A DNA stretch of 64,000 nucleotides from Bradyrhizobium algeriense (GCF_036924595.1 NZ_JAZHRV010000001.1:5890001-5954000), one strand, 5' to 3'; counted from the stretch's first letter, positions 46,969 to 56,148 are shown. The notes: a model not told the origin generated them from the letters alone. Program-made: numbers and translations.

Positions 46969-48717
46969 GTGAACAACCTCCGCCCGACGCTCGCCACGGT
47001 GTGGCGCATCTCCGCCCCCTATTTCCGCTCCGAAGACAAATGGGCCGGCCGCGGACTGCTGGCCGCCGTGATTGCCATTGAGCTTGCGATCGTCGGCATC
47101 AACGTCCTGATCACTCAGTGGAACGCCCGCTTCTACAACGCCCTGCAGGATCGGAACTGGGACACCTTCGTCAGCGAGATCATCTATTTCAGCGTCGTTG
47201 TCAGCATTTTCATCGTGCTGGCGGTCTATCAGCTCTATCTCAATCAATGGCTGCAGATCCGCTGGCGGCAATGGATGACCGCGCGCTATCTCGGTGACTG
47301 GCTGCATCAGGCCAATCACTACCGGATGCAGCTTCAGGGGGATGCCGCCGACAACCCCGACCAGCGCATGACCGACGACGTCAAATTGTTCGTCGATCGC
47401 ACGCTCAATATCAGCCTTGGCCTTTTGAACTCGATTGTCACGCTGGCGTCCTTTGTCGTGATGTTGTGGGGCCTTTCGAATGCCGCGCCGCTGCACCTGT
47501 TCGGCCAGGAATATGCAATTCCCGGCTACCTCGTCTGGTGCGCGTTGATCTATTCGGTGCTCGGCACCGTGCTAACCCATCTGATCGGTTGGCCACTGGT
47601 CGGCATCGATTTCCGGCAACAGCAAGTTGAAGCGGATTTTCGCTTCAACCTGGTCCGCGTGCGGGAAAACTCCGAACAGATTGCGCTATTGCACGGCGAG
47701 CAGGCCGAGCGCGAGCGCCTTCTGGTTCGCTTCGGACGCGTGGTGGAGAACTGGCTCGCCATCATGAACCGGACCAAGAAGATAACGGCGTTCACCGCCA
47801 GCTATAATCAGGCTTCGGTAGTCTTTCCCTACATCCTGGTGGCGCCGGCTTACTTCGCGGAGAAGATCCAGCTAGGCGGCATGATGCAGACCGCATCGGC
47901 GTTTTCGAACGTGCAGAGCGCGCTTTCGTTCTTCATCACCATCTATCGTCAACTGGCGGAATGGCAGGCTGTGGTGAACCGTCTCGACGGGTTCGAGGCC
48001 GGGATTGCAGCGGCAAGAGAACTCGCCCAGCAGAGCGATCGAATTCACGTCGTCGCCTCGCAGGGCGACGGCGCCATCGACCTCAAGGAGCTGGCGCTGC
48101 GGCTGCCGAACGGAACGCCGCTGGTGAACGCGAGCGGACTGAGTTTGCGCAAGGGCGAGCGCACGCTGGTGACCGGGCCCTCGGGCTCCGGCAAATCGAC
48201 GCTGTTCCGTGCCATTGCCGGCATCTGGCCGTTCGGGACCGGCTCGATTTCGATTCCGGCGGGGGCAACAATGATGATGCTGCCGCAGCGACCGTATTTC
48301 CCGACCGGATCGCTGCGAGGCGCGATCGAGTACCCCGCCAAGGAAGGGACGTTCACCGACGGGCAAATCGGCGGCGCGCTCGAGCAGGCAGGACTGCCGA
48401 GGCTCGCGTCGCAACTCGACGAACACGGGCACTGGAACCGGACGCTCTCGCTCGGAGAACAGCAGCGCCTTGGACTGACCCGCGCGCTGCTACACACGCC
48501 GCAGTATTTGTTCCTGGACGAAGCGACGGCGTCGCTCGACGAACCTTCGGAAGCAGCACTGTATCAACTGCTCGAGAAGAAATTGCCGGCGACCACCATC
48601 GTCTCGATCGGCCATCGCTCGACACTGGATGCCTTCCATCAGCGCAATGTCAGCCTGGTGCGCGATGGTGAACGGTTTGCGCTACGGGACGAAAAGCCGA
48701 CCGCACGAACGACATAG
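46969..48717 (+). CDS. ABC transporter, fused permease and ATPase, SbmA/BacA-like (YddA type)
   Basis: 582-residue half-transporter. The first about 330 residues hold the SbmA/BacA-type membrane domain (WRISAPYFRSEDKWAGRGLL, LNQWLQIRWRQWMTARYLGD, HYRMQLQGDAADNPDQRMTD, FRFNLVRVRENSEQIALLHG). The ATPase follows with Walker A GPSGSGKST (about 402-410), signature LSLGEQQRLGL and Walker B YLFLDEATASLDE. It starts on GTG with GGAG 10 bases upstream. Homologues import antimicrobial peptides or cobalamin (BacA-related); rhizobial BclA-type proteins matter in symbiosis with peptide-producing hosts. Which role applies here is not shown. Confidence 0.92.
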   Translation: MNNLRPTLATVWRISAPYFRSEDKWAGRGLLAAVIAIELAIVGINVLITQWNARFYNALQDRNWDTFVSEIIYFSVVVSIFIVLAVYQLYLNQWLQIRWRQWMTARYLGDWLHQANHYRMQLQGDAADNPDQRMTDDVKLFVDRTLNISLGLLNSIVTLASFVVMLWGLSNAAPLHLFGQEYAIPGYLVWCALIYSVLGTVLTHLIGWPLVGIDFRQQQVEADFRFNLVRVRENSEQIALLHGEQAERERLLVRFGRVVENWLAIMNRTKKITAFTASYNQASVVFPYILVAPAYFAEKIQLGGMMQTASAFSNVQSALSFFITIYRQLAEWQAVVNRLDGFEAGIAAARELAQQSDRIHVVASQGDGAIDLKELALRLPNGTPLVNASGLSLRKGERTLVTGPSGSGKSTLFRAIAGIWPFGTGSISIPAGATMMMLPQRPYFPTGSLRGAIEYPAKEGTFTDGQIGGALEQAGLPRLASQLDEHGHWNRTLSLGEQQRLGLTRALLHTPQYLFLDEATASLDEPSEAALYQLLEKKLPATTIVSIGHRSTLDAFHQRNVSLVRDGERFALRDEKPTARTT

Positions 48718-48732
48718 ACCCGTAGCCCGGAT

Positions 48733-49254
48733 TTACCACCAGCGCCGCGGCCAGGGCTGGCGGCGCACTCCGCGGTGCCAGAGATAGGAGAACGCGGTCA
48801 AAAGCAGCGCGCCGGCAAGCACCGGCGCCAGCAGGAACGTCGAGGGCAGATTGCCTGATACCACCAGCAGCGGGTTGATGCCGGCCGGCGGGTGAAACGT
48901 CCCGGTCACGTACATCGCCAGAATGGCAAGGCCGACGGCGGCGGCCGCGGCCCAGGCCTGCGGCCCGGTCAGCTTCAGCACGGCAAGCCCGACCAGCGCC
49001 GATATCAGATGACCGCCGATTAGAGCGCGCGGCTGCGCCGGCTCGACGTCCGGCGAGCCGATCACCAGCACGATCGAGGTGGCGAACGGGATCACCGCGA
49101 GCGGATAATGCGCGGCGAACGAGAACAACTCCATCACGCCGATGGCAATCGCGCCGCCGAGTCCTGCGACCGCGCCCGCCACCACGTTGCGGTGATCGTT
49201 GCGGGAGATCGCTTGCCGCACTACGCGCCGCCAATCCCGTTTCATCCGCGCCAC
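48733..49254 (-). CDS. HPP family membrane protein
   Basis: 173 residues with four to five hydrophobic helices. The HPP motif is in TFHPPAGINPLLVVSGNLPS (about residues 115-134), with LFSFAAHYPLAVIPFATSIV and SPDVEPAQPRALIGGHLISA upstream, all typical of the family (proposed nitrite transport in plastids and bacteria). The frame opens on GTG at 49254; an ATG at 49245 is an alternative. The stop is next to a fragment of the GTAGCCCGGAT repeat. Confidence 0.88.
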   Translation of the reverse strand: MARMKRDWRRVVRQAISRNDHRNVVAGAVAGLGGAIAIGVMELFSFAAHYPLAVIPFATSIVLVIGSPDVEPAQPRALIGGHLISALVGLAVLKLTGPQAWAAAAAVGLAILAMYVTGTFHPPAGINPLLVVSGNLPSTFLLAPVLAGALLLTAFSYLWHRGVRRQPWPRRWW

Positions 49255-49265
49255 CCAAAAGAGAA

Positions 49266-49291
49266 GGGGCGGCAGATCGCTCTGCCGCCCC
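49266..49291 (-). terminator. Terminator-like hairpin after the porin gene
   Basis: Perfect 11-base stem GGGGCGGCAGA/TCTGCCGCCCC with a 4-base loop, 21 bases past the porin stop on the minus strand, followed there by TTCTCTTTT. Confidence 0.75.
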
Positions 49292-49312
49292 CTCGTCTTC
49301 GACAGGAAGATC

Positions 49313-50344
49313 TTACTTCAGGTTGGTCATCGCGGTCAGGTCAGCCGAGAGCTTGACGATGCCGGCCGCGCCGCACCAGTTCGAACCGACGCCCGACGGA
49401 TTGATCGGGGTCACGAACGTGCCGAGGTTGGTCCCGTTGATATTGCCACGGGCCGAGAAGTCGCTGGTGAAGGCGTTGCAATCACCCTTCGACAGGTTGG
49501 TGTCGGAATAGCGGAAGTCCAGCGTGAACACCTTGTAGGTGAAGCCGACACCGATGTTCCAGGTGTTGTAGTCGGCGTAGTTGATGCCATTCGGGAACAG
49601 CGCGGTGCCGTAGAACGAGTCCGAGGTGCCCAGCCACTGGCGGCCGAATTCACCCGACACGTACATGCCGATGCCGCTGGCGCCAAACCAGGTGCTCGGC
49701 GCGATCGCCTTGCCGACGATCGAGGCGTAGGTGCCCTCGGCGCCGCTGTTAAGGAAGCTCGGCGTATAGTAGACGTTGCCGCCCAGCGAGAAGTTGTCGT
49801 TGAAGGTGTAGTTCACCTTGCCGTAGACTTCGAAGAAGCTGACGTCCTTTTTCAGAACGTTGCTGTTTACTAGCGCGTTCTGCAGACATTCGGCGCTAAG
49901 CGGAACGCCGGCGGCATCAGTCGTCCCACCATTAAATGCGTTGACTGCGCCGTATTGGCAGGTGCCGCCCGGATACAGATAGCCCCAGGCGCCGACGTCG
50001 AAGGCGAATTGGCCGACCGTCAGGCGGGCGCCGCCGTAGGCGTCGACTTCAGCCGCCGCACGGTTCGGGAACGAGATGCTCGCTCCGCCCAGACCGACAT
50101 AGAGCTGGAAGTCCTTGGTGACGTTGTAGCGTGGCTCGAAATAGACGTTGACCGACGGCTTGTGGTTGGACTGGGTGATGCCGCGGAAGATGTAATCGTT
50201 GGTGATGCCGGCGCCGAAGGCGATATCCCAGGGATCGAACGCGACCGGCGGCGGCGCCTTGACGGCCTTTACCCGCAGATCCGCAGCGAGAGCCGAACCC
50301 GATACCATTGCCAGCGCCGTTGCTAACAAAACCAGTTTCTTCAT
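49313..50344 (-). CDS. TorF family putative outer-membrane porin
   Basis: 343 residues from the ATG at 50344 (GGGGA 9 bases upstream). Signal peptide KKLVLLATALAMVSGSALAA. The mature protein is a beta-barrel pattern of alternating hydrophobic strands with Gly, Asn and Tyr: FDPWDIAFGAGITNDYIFRG, ITQSNHKPSVNVYFEPRYNV, FQLYVGLGGASISFP, YNTWNIGVGFTYKVFTLDFR and YSDTNLSKGDCNAF. The N-terminal TNDYIFRGITQS segment is the TorF hallmark. Substrate unknown. The upstream 400 bases have no gene and probably hold a regulated promoter. Confidence 0.9.
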   Translation of the reverse strand: MKKLVLLATALAMVSGSALAADLRVKAVKAPPPVAFDPWDIAFGAGITNDYIFRGITQSNHKPSVNVYFEPRYNVTKDFQLYVGLGGASISFPNRAAAEVDAYGGARLTVGQFAFDVGAWGYLYPGGTCQYGAVNAFNGGTTDAAGVPLSAECLQNALVNSNVLKKDVSFFEVYGKVNYTFNDNFSLGGNVYYTPSFLNSGAEGTYASIVGKAIAPSTWFGASGIGMYVSGEFGRQWLGTSDSFYGTALFPNGINYADYNTWNIGVGFTYKVFTLDFRYSDTNLSKGDCNAFTSDFSARGNINGTNLGTFVTPINPSGVGSNWCGAAGIVKLSADLTAMTNLK

Positions 50345-50757
50345 GACGATCCCCATCCACCCTTCTTGACAGTCCCGTTCCGGCCCCCCAGGGCAAACGA
50401 CAACCGACTGCGGCCAAATGTCTTAACGTGGTCACACAGTGGTCTGCGGCATCACGATCGTGAAGCAAAAAAGGCAAGCATGTGCCGCCTTTTTAGGCGC
50501 TTTGACCATTTCGATAAATCTTCTCCGCGTGTGTTGCATTCTCACAACAATTTTTAGGGTTTCGTGCTGTCAGGGCGACATGCGGAACTGAAAAAAGCAG
50601 CAGCGGCGAAATACCGGAGGACGCCTTTTTGCGAATCAACCTTCCCATAAAAATACGGCTCCGGTCGCTCGGGACACCTCACGAAACAGCCCGCACGAAA
50701 AAGGCCGCAGCGCTGGACGCTGCGGCCTCTAGAAACGTTATTCCAGCAGGCGACCGT
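50345..50757. other. Intergenic region, no gene recognised
   Basis: It contains the porin promoter region and, at 50464-50496, a weak inverted repeat AAAAAGGC...GCCTTTTT. The 3' hairpin of the H1-like gene is at 50698-50729. No open frame here looks real. Confidence 0.5.
50698..50729 (-). terminator. Intrinsic terminator of the H1-like gene
   Basis: AGGCCGCAGCG/CGCTGCGGCCT stem (50702-50712 with 50718-50728), followed on the minus strand by five Ts. Confidence 0.92.
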
Positions 50758-51126
50758 CTAGTTGTGGTCGCCGCCGTTGGACGAGCCGGACCCCCATGAG
50801 GGTGCAGACGGCTCCGGGGTGGCCCAGCTCGGTGCAGGCGCGGGTTCCGGCTCTGGCGCGGCCATCGCGGGCTCCGCCTTGGGCGCGGCGGGCTTGGCAG
50901 CCGCCTTCTTTTTCTTCGCCGGGCTCTTCTTTGCAGCCTTCTTCGGTGCGGCAGCCTTTGACTTCTTGGCGGCCTTCTTGGCGGATTTCTTTGCGCCCTT
51001 CTTGGCAGCCTTCTTCGCCGATTTCTTCGCGGCCTTCCTTGACGCCTTCTTGGCGGACTTCTTTTTCGCCACTACGGCCTTCTTGGCCTTCTTAGCCTTC
51101 TTGCCCTTCTTACTCTTCTTCGCCAT
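50758..51126 (-). CDS. Histone H1-like Lys/Ala-rich protein
   Basis: 122 residues. The first about 75 are runs of KKSAKKA-type repeats (KKAKKAVVAKKKSAKKASRK, AAKKSAKKAAKKGAKKSAKK) like the C-terminal tail of histone H1 and bacterial HupS/AlgP-like proteins. An acidic, Pro/Trp-rich end follows (AEPAMAAPEPEPAPAPSWAT). It probably binds DNA nonspecifically and compacts or bridges it. Length of such repeats often varies between strains. Strong terminator immediately downstream. Confidence 0.85.
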   Translation of the reverse strand: MAKKSKKGKKAKKAKKAVVAKKKSAKKASRKAAKKSAKKAAKKGAKKSAKKAAKKSKAAAPKKAAKKSPAKKKKAAAKPAAPKAEPAMAAPEPEPAPAPSWATPEPSAPSWGSGSSNGGDHN

Positions 51127-51238
51127 CTGGTCCTCCTGTTGCCGCTGTCCATGTCTGTCGAGCGCTTCGAATAGTCCGTGGGCCAGACCGGGACGACACT
51201 TCTTCGAAGTGCCCTCCTACTCTATCCCCTGTCCGGGC

Positions 51239-51330
51239 GCGATCTCCGGGCAAACGCTTCGCGTCTGTCCCGAGGAAACCGGATGCCGATCCCGCCATCC
51301 ACACGCGGGGGGCAGACGTTCCGGATCTTG
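51239..51330. repeat. Partial dispersed repeat ('GATCTCCGGGCAAACGC' block)
   Basis: GCGATCTCCGGGCAAACGC, GCGTCTGTCCCGAGGAAACC and a degenerate right end; matches the middle of the element at 43779-43907. Confidence 0.75.
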
Positions 51331-51346
51331 CCCGTAGGCCGATCGA

Positions 51347-52675
51347 TCAATTCAATCCCTGGCCGATCGATCCAGGCTTTGGACCTCCTGTCGCCCAATC
51401 GAGAAGCTCAATCGTGTGCACCACAGGAACTGATGTACCGCCGGCAATCTGAACCATGCATCCAATATTGCCTGCAGCGATCATGTCCGGTTTGACTGTC
51501 GCAATATTGGCGATCTTCCGATCGCGCAATCTGCTCGCAATGTCGGGCTGGAGAATGTTGTAGGTCCCCGCCGAACCGCAACACAAATGGCTCTCGGGCA
51601 CATCTTTCACCACGAATCCATTCTTGGAAAGCAATTCTTTCGGAAGGCCTGTGATTTTCTGCCCATGTTGCAGCGAACAGGCGGAGTGATAGGCGATTGT
51701 GACGTCGCCTTTTTGTGTCGTTGGCGCGAGTTGAATGCCGCCGAGAAACTCCGTGATATCCTTTGCCAGCGCGGAGATTTGCGCTGCGGGGCTAGCGAAA
51801 TCGCGGTCCTCGCGCAGCATGAAACCATAGTCCTTGATGACCGTGCCGCAGCCCGATGCCGTGATCAGGATGGCGTCGAGGCCGCCTTGTTCCGCTTCCT
51901 TTTTCCACACGTTGATGTTGGCGCGGGCCCGCGCCAGCGCGTCGCCGTCCTGCCCGAGGTGATGGGTGAGCGCGCCGCAGCATTGCTCGTCCTTGACCAG
52001 GACGACTTCGATGCCATGGCGCGTCAGGAGACTGATGGCGGCCTGGTTGATGCGTGGCGCCAGCACCTGCTGGGCGCAGCCCTGCAGCAGCGCGACCCGT
52101 CCGCGTCGCTCGCCGATGGCCGGAAAGACGCTGCCGCCCGAGGGTCCCGGCGCCGGGAGGCCGTTCGGCGCGAGCGCCAGCATCGCCTTGATCCGCCGCA
52201 ACAGGCCGGGTGTCGCGGCCGCATTTGACGCCGGCAGCAGGGCCGCAAACGGCCGGGCGAGCCGCGCCATGATCATGCTGGCGCGAAACAGCTTTGGCCG
52301 CGGCAGCACCCGCGCCAGCACCGCGCGCAAGGCCCGCTCGGCCAGCGGCCGCGAATAGTCCCTCTCGATCCGGACCCGCGCCTGATCGACCAGGTGCATG
52401 TAGTGCACGCCCGACGGACAGGTCGTCATGCAGGCAAGGCAGGACAGGCAGCGGTCGATATGCTTGACCACCTCCGCTGTCGGCGGCTTGTCCTTTTCCA
52501 GCATCTCCTTGATCAGGTAGATGCGCCCGCGCGGGCTATCGAGCTCGTCGCCGAGCAGCACATAGGTCGGACAGGTCGCGGTGCAGAAGCCGCAATGCAC
52601 GCAGGCGCGCAGGATCTTGTCGGCTTCGGCGATATCAGGATTGGCGAGCTGGGCGAGCGAGAATTCGGTTTTCAT
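51347..52675 (-). CDS. glcF: Glycolate oxidase iron-sulfur subunit GlcF
   Basis: 442 residues. Two 4Fe-4S clusters in the N-terminal part: CVHCGFCTATCPTYVLLGDE (about residues 25-44) and CLSCLACMTTCPSGVHYMHL (about 77-96). Two CCG-type cysteine-rich domains follow (CCGALTHHLGQDGD and CCGSAGTYNILQPDI). It passes electrons from the flavin subunits to the quinone pool at the membrane. Its start overlaps the glcE stop as ATGA, so the genes are coupled in the order glcD-glcE-glcF. No truncation or missing cluster ligand is seen. Confidence 0.95.
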   Translation of the reverse strand: MKTEFSLAQLANPDIAEADKILRACVHCGFCTATCPTYVLLGDELDSPRGRIYLIKEMLEKDKPPTAEVVKHIDRCLSCLACMTTCPSGVHYMHLVDQARVRIERDYSRPLAERALRAVLARVLPRPKLFRASMIMARLARPFAALLPASNAAATPGLLRRIKAMLALAPNGLPAPGPSGGSVFPAIGERRGRVALLQGCAQQVLAPRINQAAISLLTRHGIEVVLVKDEQCCGALTHHLGQDGDALARARANINVWKKEAEQGGLDAILITASGCGTVIKDYGFMLREDRDFASPAAQISALAKDITEFLGGIQLAPTTQKGDVTIAYHSACSLQHGQKITGLPKELLSKNGFVVKDVPESHLCCGSAGTYNILQPDIASRLRDRKIANIATVKPDMIAAGNIGCMVQIAGGTSVPVVHTIELLDWATGGPKPGSIGQGLN

Positions 52676-53910
52676 GTCGCTGTCATCAGCAGCATACGGC
52701 CGCGGTTGAGGATGATCTTGGGATCGAAACTGTTGCGCACGCGCTGGCTTAGCGCGGCGAGGCCGCCGGCCTGCGGATGGAAGACGTCGACATTTCGCCT
52801 GGTCTCTTCGGGCGCCCGGAGCAGCGAGGCGTGGCCGCCGGCCGCCTCGACGCGCTGACGCACCAAAGCCGCCTGCGCGTCCGGCTTAGGTGGCAATGCC
52901 GCCCAGATCAGGCCGCCGCCCCAGTCGTAGATCACATCGCCCCCGCTATCGCGCGCCAGAGCCTGGCCGAGCGCGCCGCCGGAAGCCGGCGGACAGACGA
53001 TCCGCCACACCGGCCAGGCGCCGAGTGCGCCGCTGGCGGCAAAGGGTTCGACGTCGCGGATGGCGCCCCACGCCGCCGCCGAGGCCGCATCCTGCAGCGT
53101 TTCCACAGACCCGAACGGCGACAGCGTCTTGCCGAGCGAATTAGCGCGATCGGCCACTGACGCGGCGATGCCCTCCAGCCGCAGCAGCGTGGCCGCCCGC
53201 CCCTGCGTCAAAAACCCCGCAAGCTCGCCCGTCGCGGGCCGGAATGCCGAGTTCGGCAGGTGGGCCGCGCCCGAGACGTCGAATGGCGAGCCGAGCGCCG
53301 TGGTCATCGCCCGGTTTGCGGTCACGTGGTCCAGCCCGCTTAGCACCAACGTGCGCTCGCTCTCGGGCTTCGGCATCACCTTCAGAGTCACTTCTGTCAT
53401 GACAGCCAGCGTGCCCCACGACCCCGCCAACAGTTTGCAGAGATCATAGCCGGTGACGTTCTTCACCACCCGGCCGCCGGTCTTAAAACTGTCGCCGAAG
53501 CCGGACACCGCATGCGCGCCGAGCAGATGATCCCGCGCGCCGCCGGCCTTGATACGGCGGGGACCGGCGAGCCCCGCCCCGATCATGCCGCCGATCGTGC
53601 CGTTGCCGGGCACGCCCAGCAGCGCGGAAGTGTCGATCGGCTCGAAGGCGAACTGCTGGTTCTTGGAATCGATCAGCGACTGCACGTCGGCGAGCGGGGC
53701 ACCCGCCTGCACCGTGATGATCAACTCGTTCGGCTCGTAGGCGGAGACCGCGTTCAGGCCTGAGAGGTCGAGCACGGCATTGGTCGCCATAGGATGGCCG
53801 ATCAGCCGCCTGGTGCCATGGCCAATGATCTCCAGGGGCTGGTCGCTGGCGATCGCCGCCCGCACCGCCTCTTCGACGTCCCTGGCGTCACGTACTTTTA
53901 GGGTATCCAC
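52672..53910 (-). CDS. glcE: Glycolate oxidase FAD-binding subunit GlcE
   Basis: 412 residues from the GTG at 53910 (AGGCG nearby). The frame also has an ATG at 53937, but that lies at the edge of a palindromic repeat, so GTG is preferred. FAD-binding segments: DQPLEIIGHGTRRLIGHPMA, LDLSGLNAVSAYEPNELIIT, VQAGAPLADVQSLIDSKNQQ and GTIGGMIGAGLAGPRRIKAG. VKNVTGYDLCKLLAGSWGTL is typical for GlcE. It forms the oxidase with GlcD and GlcF. Confidence 0.94.
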   Translation of the reverse strand: MDTLKVRDARDVEEAVRAAIASDQPLEIIGHGTRRLIGHPMATNAVLDLSGLNAVSAYEPNELIITVQAGAPLADVQSLIDSKNQQFAFEPIDTSALLGVPGNGTIGGMIGAGLAGPRRIKAGGARDHLLGAHAVSGFGDSFKTGGRVVKNVTGYDLCKLLAGSWGTLAVMTEVTLKVMPKPESERTLVLSGLDHVTANRAMTTALGSPFDVSGAAHLPNSAFRPATGELAGFLTQGRAATLLRLEGIAASVADRANSLGKTLSPFGSVETLQDAASAAAWGAIRDVEPFAASGALGAWPVWRIVCPPASGGALGQALARDSGGDVIYDWGGGLIWAALPPKPDAQAALVRQRVEAAGGHASLLRAPEETRRNVDVFHPQAGGLAALSQRVRNSFDPKIILNRGRMLLMTAT

Positions 53911-53930
53911 GGCGTTACGCCTGCCCGTTG

Positions 53931-54008
53931 CCGTCATCGTCCGCGAAAGCGGACGATCCAGTAATCGCGCTGCGCGTACTGGATACCCCGCCTTCGCGGG
54001 GTATGACG
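53931..54008. repeat. Palindromic repeat inside the glc operon
   Basis: CGTCATCGTCCGCGAAAGCGGACGAT, with the mirrored CCCCGCCTTCGCGGGGTATGACG on the right and CCAGTA/TACTGG inside (parts quoted: GTCCGCGAAAGCGGAC and CCCCGCCTTCGCGGGG are each small hairpins). It sits between glcD and glcE. Confidence 0.88.
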
Positions 54009-54033
54009 ATTGAAAAATCGGAGAAGGCCATCA

Positions 54034-55527
54034 TCAAAATCTCGGAATATCCGGAAACGCGAGCTTGCCCCCGTGCACATGCATGCGGCCGAGTTCGGCG
54101 CAGCGGTGCAGCGTCGGGAACACTTTTCCGGGGTTGAGCAGACCCTGCGCGTCGAACGCACATTTCAGGCGCTGCTGCTGGTTGAGGTCTACTTCCGAAA
54201 ACATCTCGCCCATCAGGTCGCGCTTCTCGATGCCGACGCCGTGCTCGCCGGTGAGCACGCCGCCGAACTCGACGCAGGCCCGCAGAATGTCGGCGCCGAA
54301 GGCTTCCGCCCGCTCGATCTCCCCGGGCTGGTTGGCATCGTAGAGAATCAAAGGATGCAGATTGCCGTCGCCGGCGTGAAACACGTTGGCGACGCGCAGA
54401 TTATATTTGGCCGAGAGGTCGCGGATGCGCGCGAGCGCCTTCGGCAGCGCCCCTCGCGGAATGGTGCCGTCCATGCAGAGATAGTCGGGCGAGATCCGGC
54501 CCACTGCCGGGAATGCCGCCTTGCGGCCGGCCCAGAACAAATTGCGTTCGGCCTCACTGGTGGAAATCTGGCAGGTCGTCGAGCCGCAGGCTTGCGCGAT
54601 CGCTTCGACGCGCTTGATCAGTTCGTCGACCTCGACGCTCGGGCCGTCGAGTTCGATGATCAAAAGCGCCTCGACGTCGAGCGGATAGCCGGCATGGACG
54701 AAGGCTTCGGCGGCGTGGATCGCGGGCTTGTCCATCATCTCCATGCCGCCTGGAATGATGCCGGCGCCGATGATGGCAGCCACGCATTCGCCGGCGGCCT
54801 CGACTTCGGCGAACCCCACCATCAGGGCGCGGGCCGTCTCCGGTTTCTGCAGGATCCGCACCGTGATCTCGGTGATGACGCCGAGCAACCCTTCCGAACC
54901 GGTGATGATGCCCATCAGGTCGTAGCCTGAGTTCTCCGCCGCCTTGCCGCCGATGCGCAGGATCTCGCCGGACATCAGCACGATCTCGCAGCCCAGCACG
55001 TTGTTGGTGGTCATGCCGTATTTCAGGCAATGCACCCCGCCGGAATTCTCCGCGACATTGCCACCGATCGAACAGGCGATCTGCGACGACGGGTCGGGCG
55101 CATAATAGAATCCGGCATGCGCCACCGCCTGGCTGATGGCGAGGTTGGTGACGCCGGGCTCGGTCACCACCACGCGGTTGTCGAAATCGATCTCGCGGAT
55201 GCGCTTGAACTTGCCGAGCCCTAGCAGCACGCCGTCGGCCAGCGGCAGCGCGCCGCCTGATAGCGAGGTGCCGGAGCCGCGCGGCACCACCTTGATGCCG
55301 TGCTCGAAGCAGTATTTCAGGACTTTGGAGACCTGTTCCGTCGTGTCCGGCAGCACCACAACCATCGGCGGCTGCCGGTACGCCATCAGGCCATCGGACT
55401 CGTAGGGCAGCATTTCGGCCGCGCTGTCGATCACGCCCTCGCCTGGCACGATCGCGCGCAAGGCTGTAACGATGGCGTCACGGCGATCCAGGACCGCCTG
55501 ATCGGAAGCCGGCATCATGATGGCCAT
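54034..55527 (-). CDS. glcD: Glycolate oxidase FAD-linked subunit GlcD
   Basis: 497 residues from the ATG at 55527, with GAGGATA upstream. The PCMH-type FAD domain has VVVLPDTTEQVSKVLKYCFE, VVPRGSGTSLSGGALPLADG (about residues 78-97), and NVAENSGGVHCLKYGMTTNN. The C-terminal oxidase domain carries NVFHAGDGNLHPLILYD and GEHGVGIEKRDLMGE, which contain the catalytic histidine region. It oxidises glycolate to glyoxylate, and in related systems D-lactate. First gene of the glc cluster. Confidence 0.95.
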   Translation of the reverse strand: MAIMMPASDQAVLDRRDAIVTALRAIVPGEGVIDSAAEMLPYESDGLMAYRQPPMVVVLPDTTEQVSKVLKYCFEHGIKVVPRGSGTSLSGGALPLADGVLLGLGKFKRIREIDFDNRVVVTEPGVTNLAISQAVAHAGFYYAPDPSSQIACSIGGNVAENSGGVHCLKYGMTTNNVLGCEIVLMSGEILRIGGKAAENSGYDLMGIITGSEGLLGVITEITVRILQKPETARALMVGFAEVEAAGECVAAIIGAGIIPGGMEMMDKPAIHAAEAFVHAGYPLDVEALLIIELDGPSVEVDELIKRVEAIAQACGSTTCQISTSEAERNLFWAGRKAAFPAVGRISPDYLCMDGTIPRGALPKALARIRDLSAKYNLRVANVFHAGDGNLHPLILYDANQPGEIERAEAFGADILRACVEFGGVLTGEHGVGIEKRDLMGEMFSEVDLNQQQRLKCAFDAQGLLNPGKVFPTLHRCAELGRMHVHGGKLAFPDIPRF

Positions 55528-55755
55528 GCGTATCCTCAAAGCCTCGCGAACGAATTTGTGATGCCAAATCAAGCACGTCTACCAAGGTTTGGGTAGGCCA
55601 TCCGAAAGTTGGATTGCCGTCCCTCCGAACGATGAGTTCTCTCTGGGACAAGCCGGCCATGGGCAAAACTGTCAAAGTTTCGTGGCTTGTCCAATTCAAG
55701 CGGTCCTGCCACAAGAAATCCGCCTCTCTACCCGGGAAGAAACGAAGAGCACCAC

Positions 55756-56148
55756 ATGAAAACATCGACTTTGAGCGCGCTGGTTGTCGTTACCTCTTTG
55801 GCCACAGCAACGGGCGCGCTGGCGCAGGACGCTGCCGCCGGCAAGTCCTCGTTCAACAAATGCCTGGCCTGCCACGCAATCGGCGAAGGCGCCAAGAACA
55901 AGGTCGGCCCGGTGCTGAACGGGCTCGACGGCCGCAAGTCCGGCACCGTCGAGGGCTATAATTATTCCGACGCCAACAAGAATTCCGGCATCACCTGGAA
56001 CAAGGACGTGTTCCTCGAATACATCAAGGACCCGAAGGCGAAGATTCCCGCCACCAAGATGGTGTTCGCCGGCATCAAGAACGAGAAAGAGGCCGGCGAT
56101 CTCTGGGCCTATGTCTCCTCGTTCGACAAGGACGGCAAGACGAAGTGA
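55756..56148 (+). CDS. cycA: Periplasmic class I cytochrome c, CycA-like (c550/c2 type)
   Basis: 130 residues from the ATG at 55756. Signal peptide KTSTLSALVVVTSLATATGA ending ALAQ. One haem: C36-L-A-C39-H40, sixth ligand M102 in ATKMVFAGIK. The body (NKVGPVLNGLDGRKSG, YNYSDANKNSGITWNKDVFL, EYIKDPKAKIP) is close to what I recall of B. japonicum CycA, which supplies electrons in nitrate respiration. It is divergent from glcD. The gene symbol is by similarity and less certain than the family. Confidence 0.85.
   Translation: MKTSTLSALVVVTSLATATGALAQDAAAGKSSFNKCLACHAIGEGAKNKVGPVLNGLDGRKSGTVEGYNYSDANKNSGITWNKDVFLEYIKDPKAKIPATKMVFAGIKNEKEAGDLWAYVSSFDKDGKTK

Noticed and set aside
53911..53937. ATG at 53937 as the start of glcE
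   Set aside because: It lies at the end of a palindromic repeat; GTG at 53910 fits the family N-terminus and is closer to a ribosome site.
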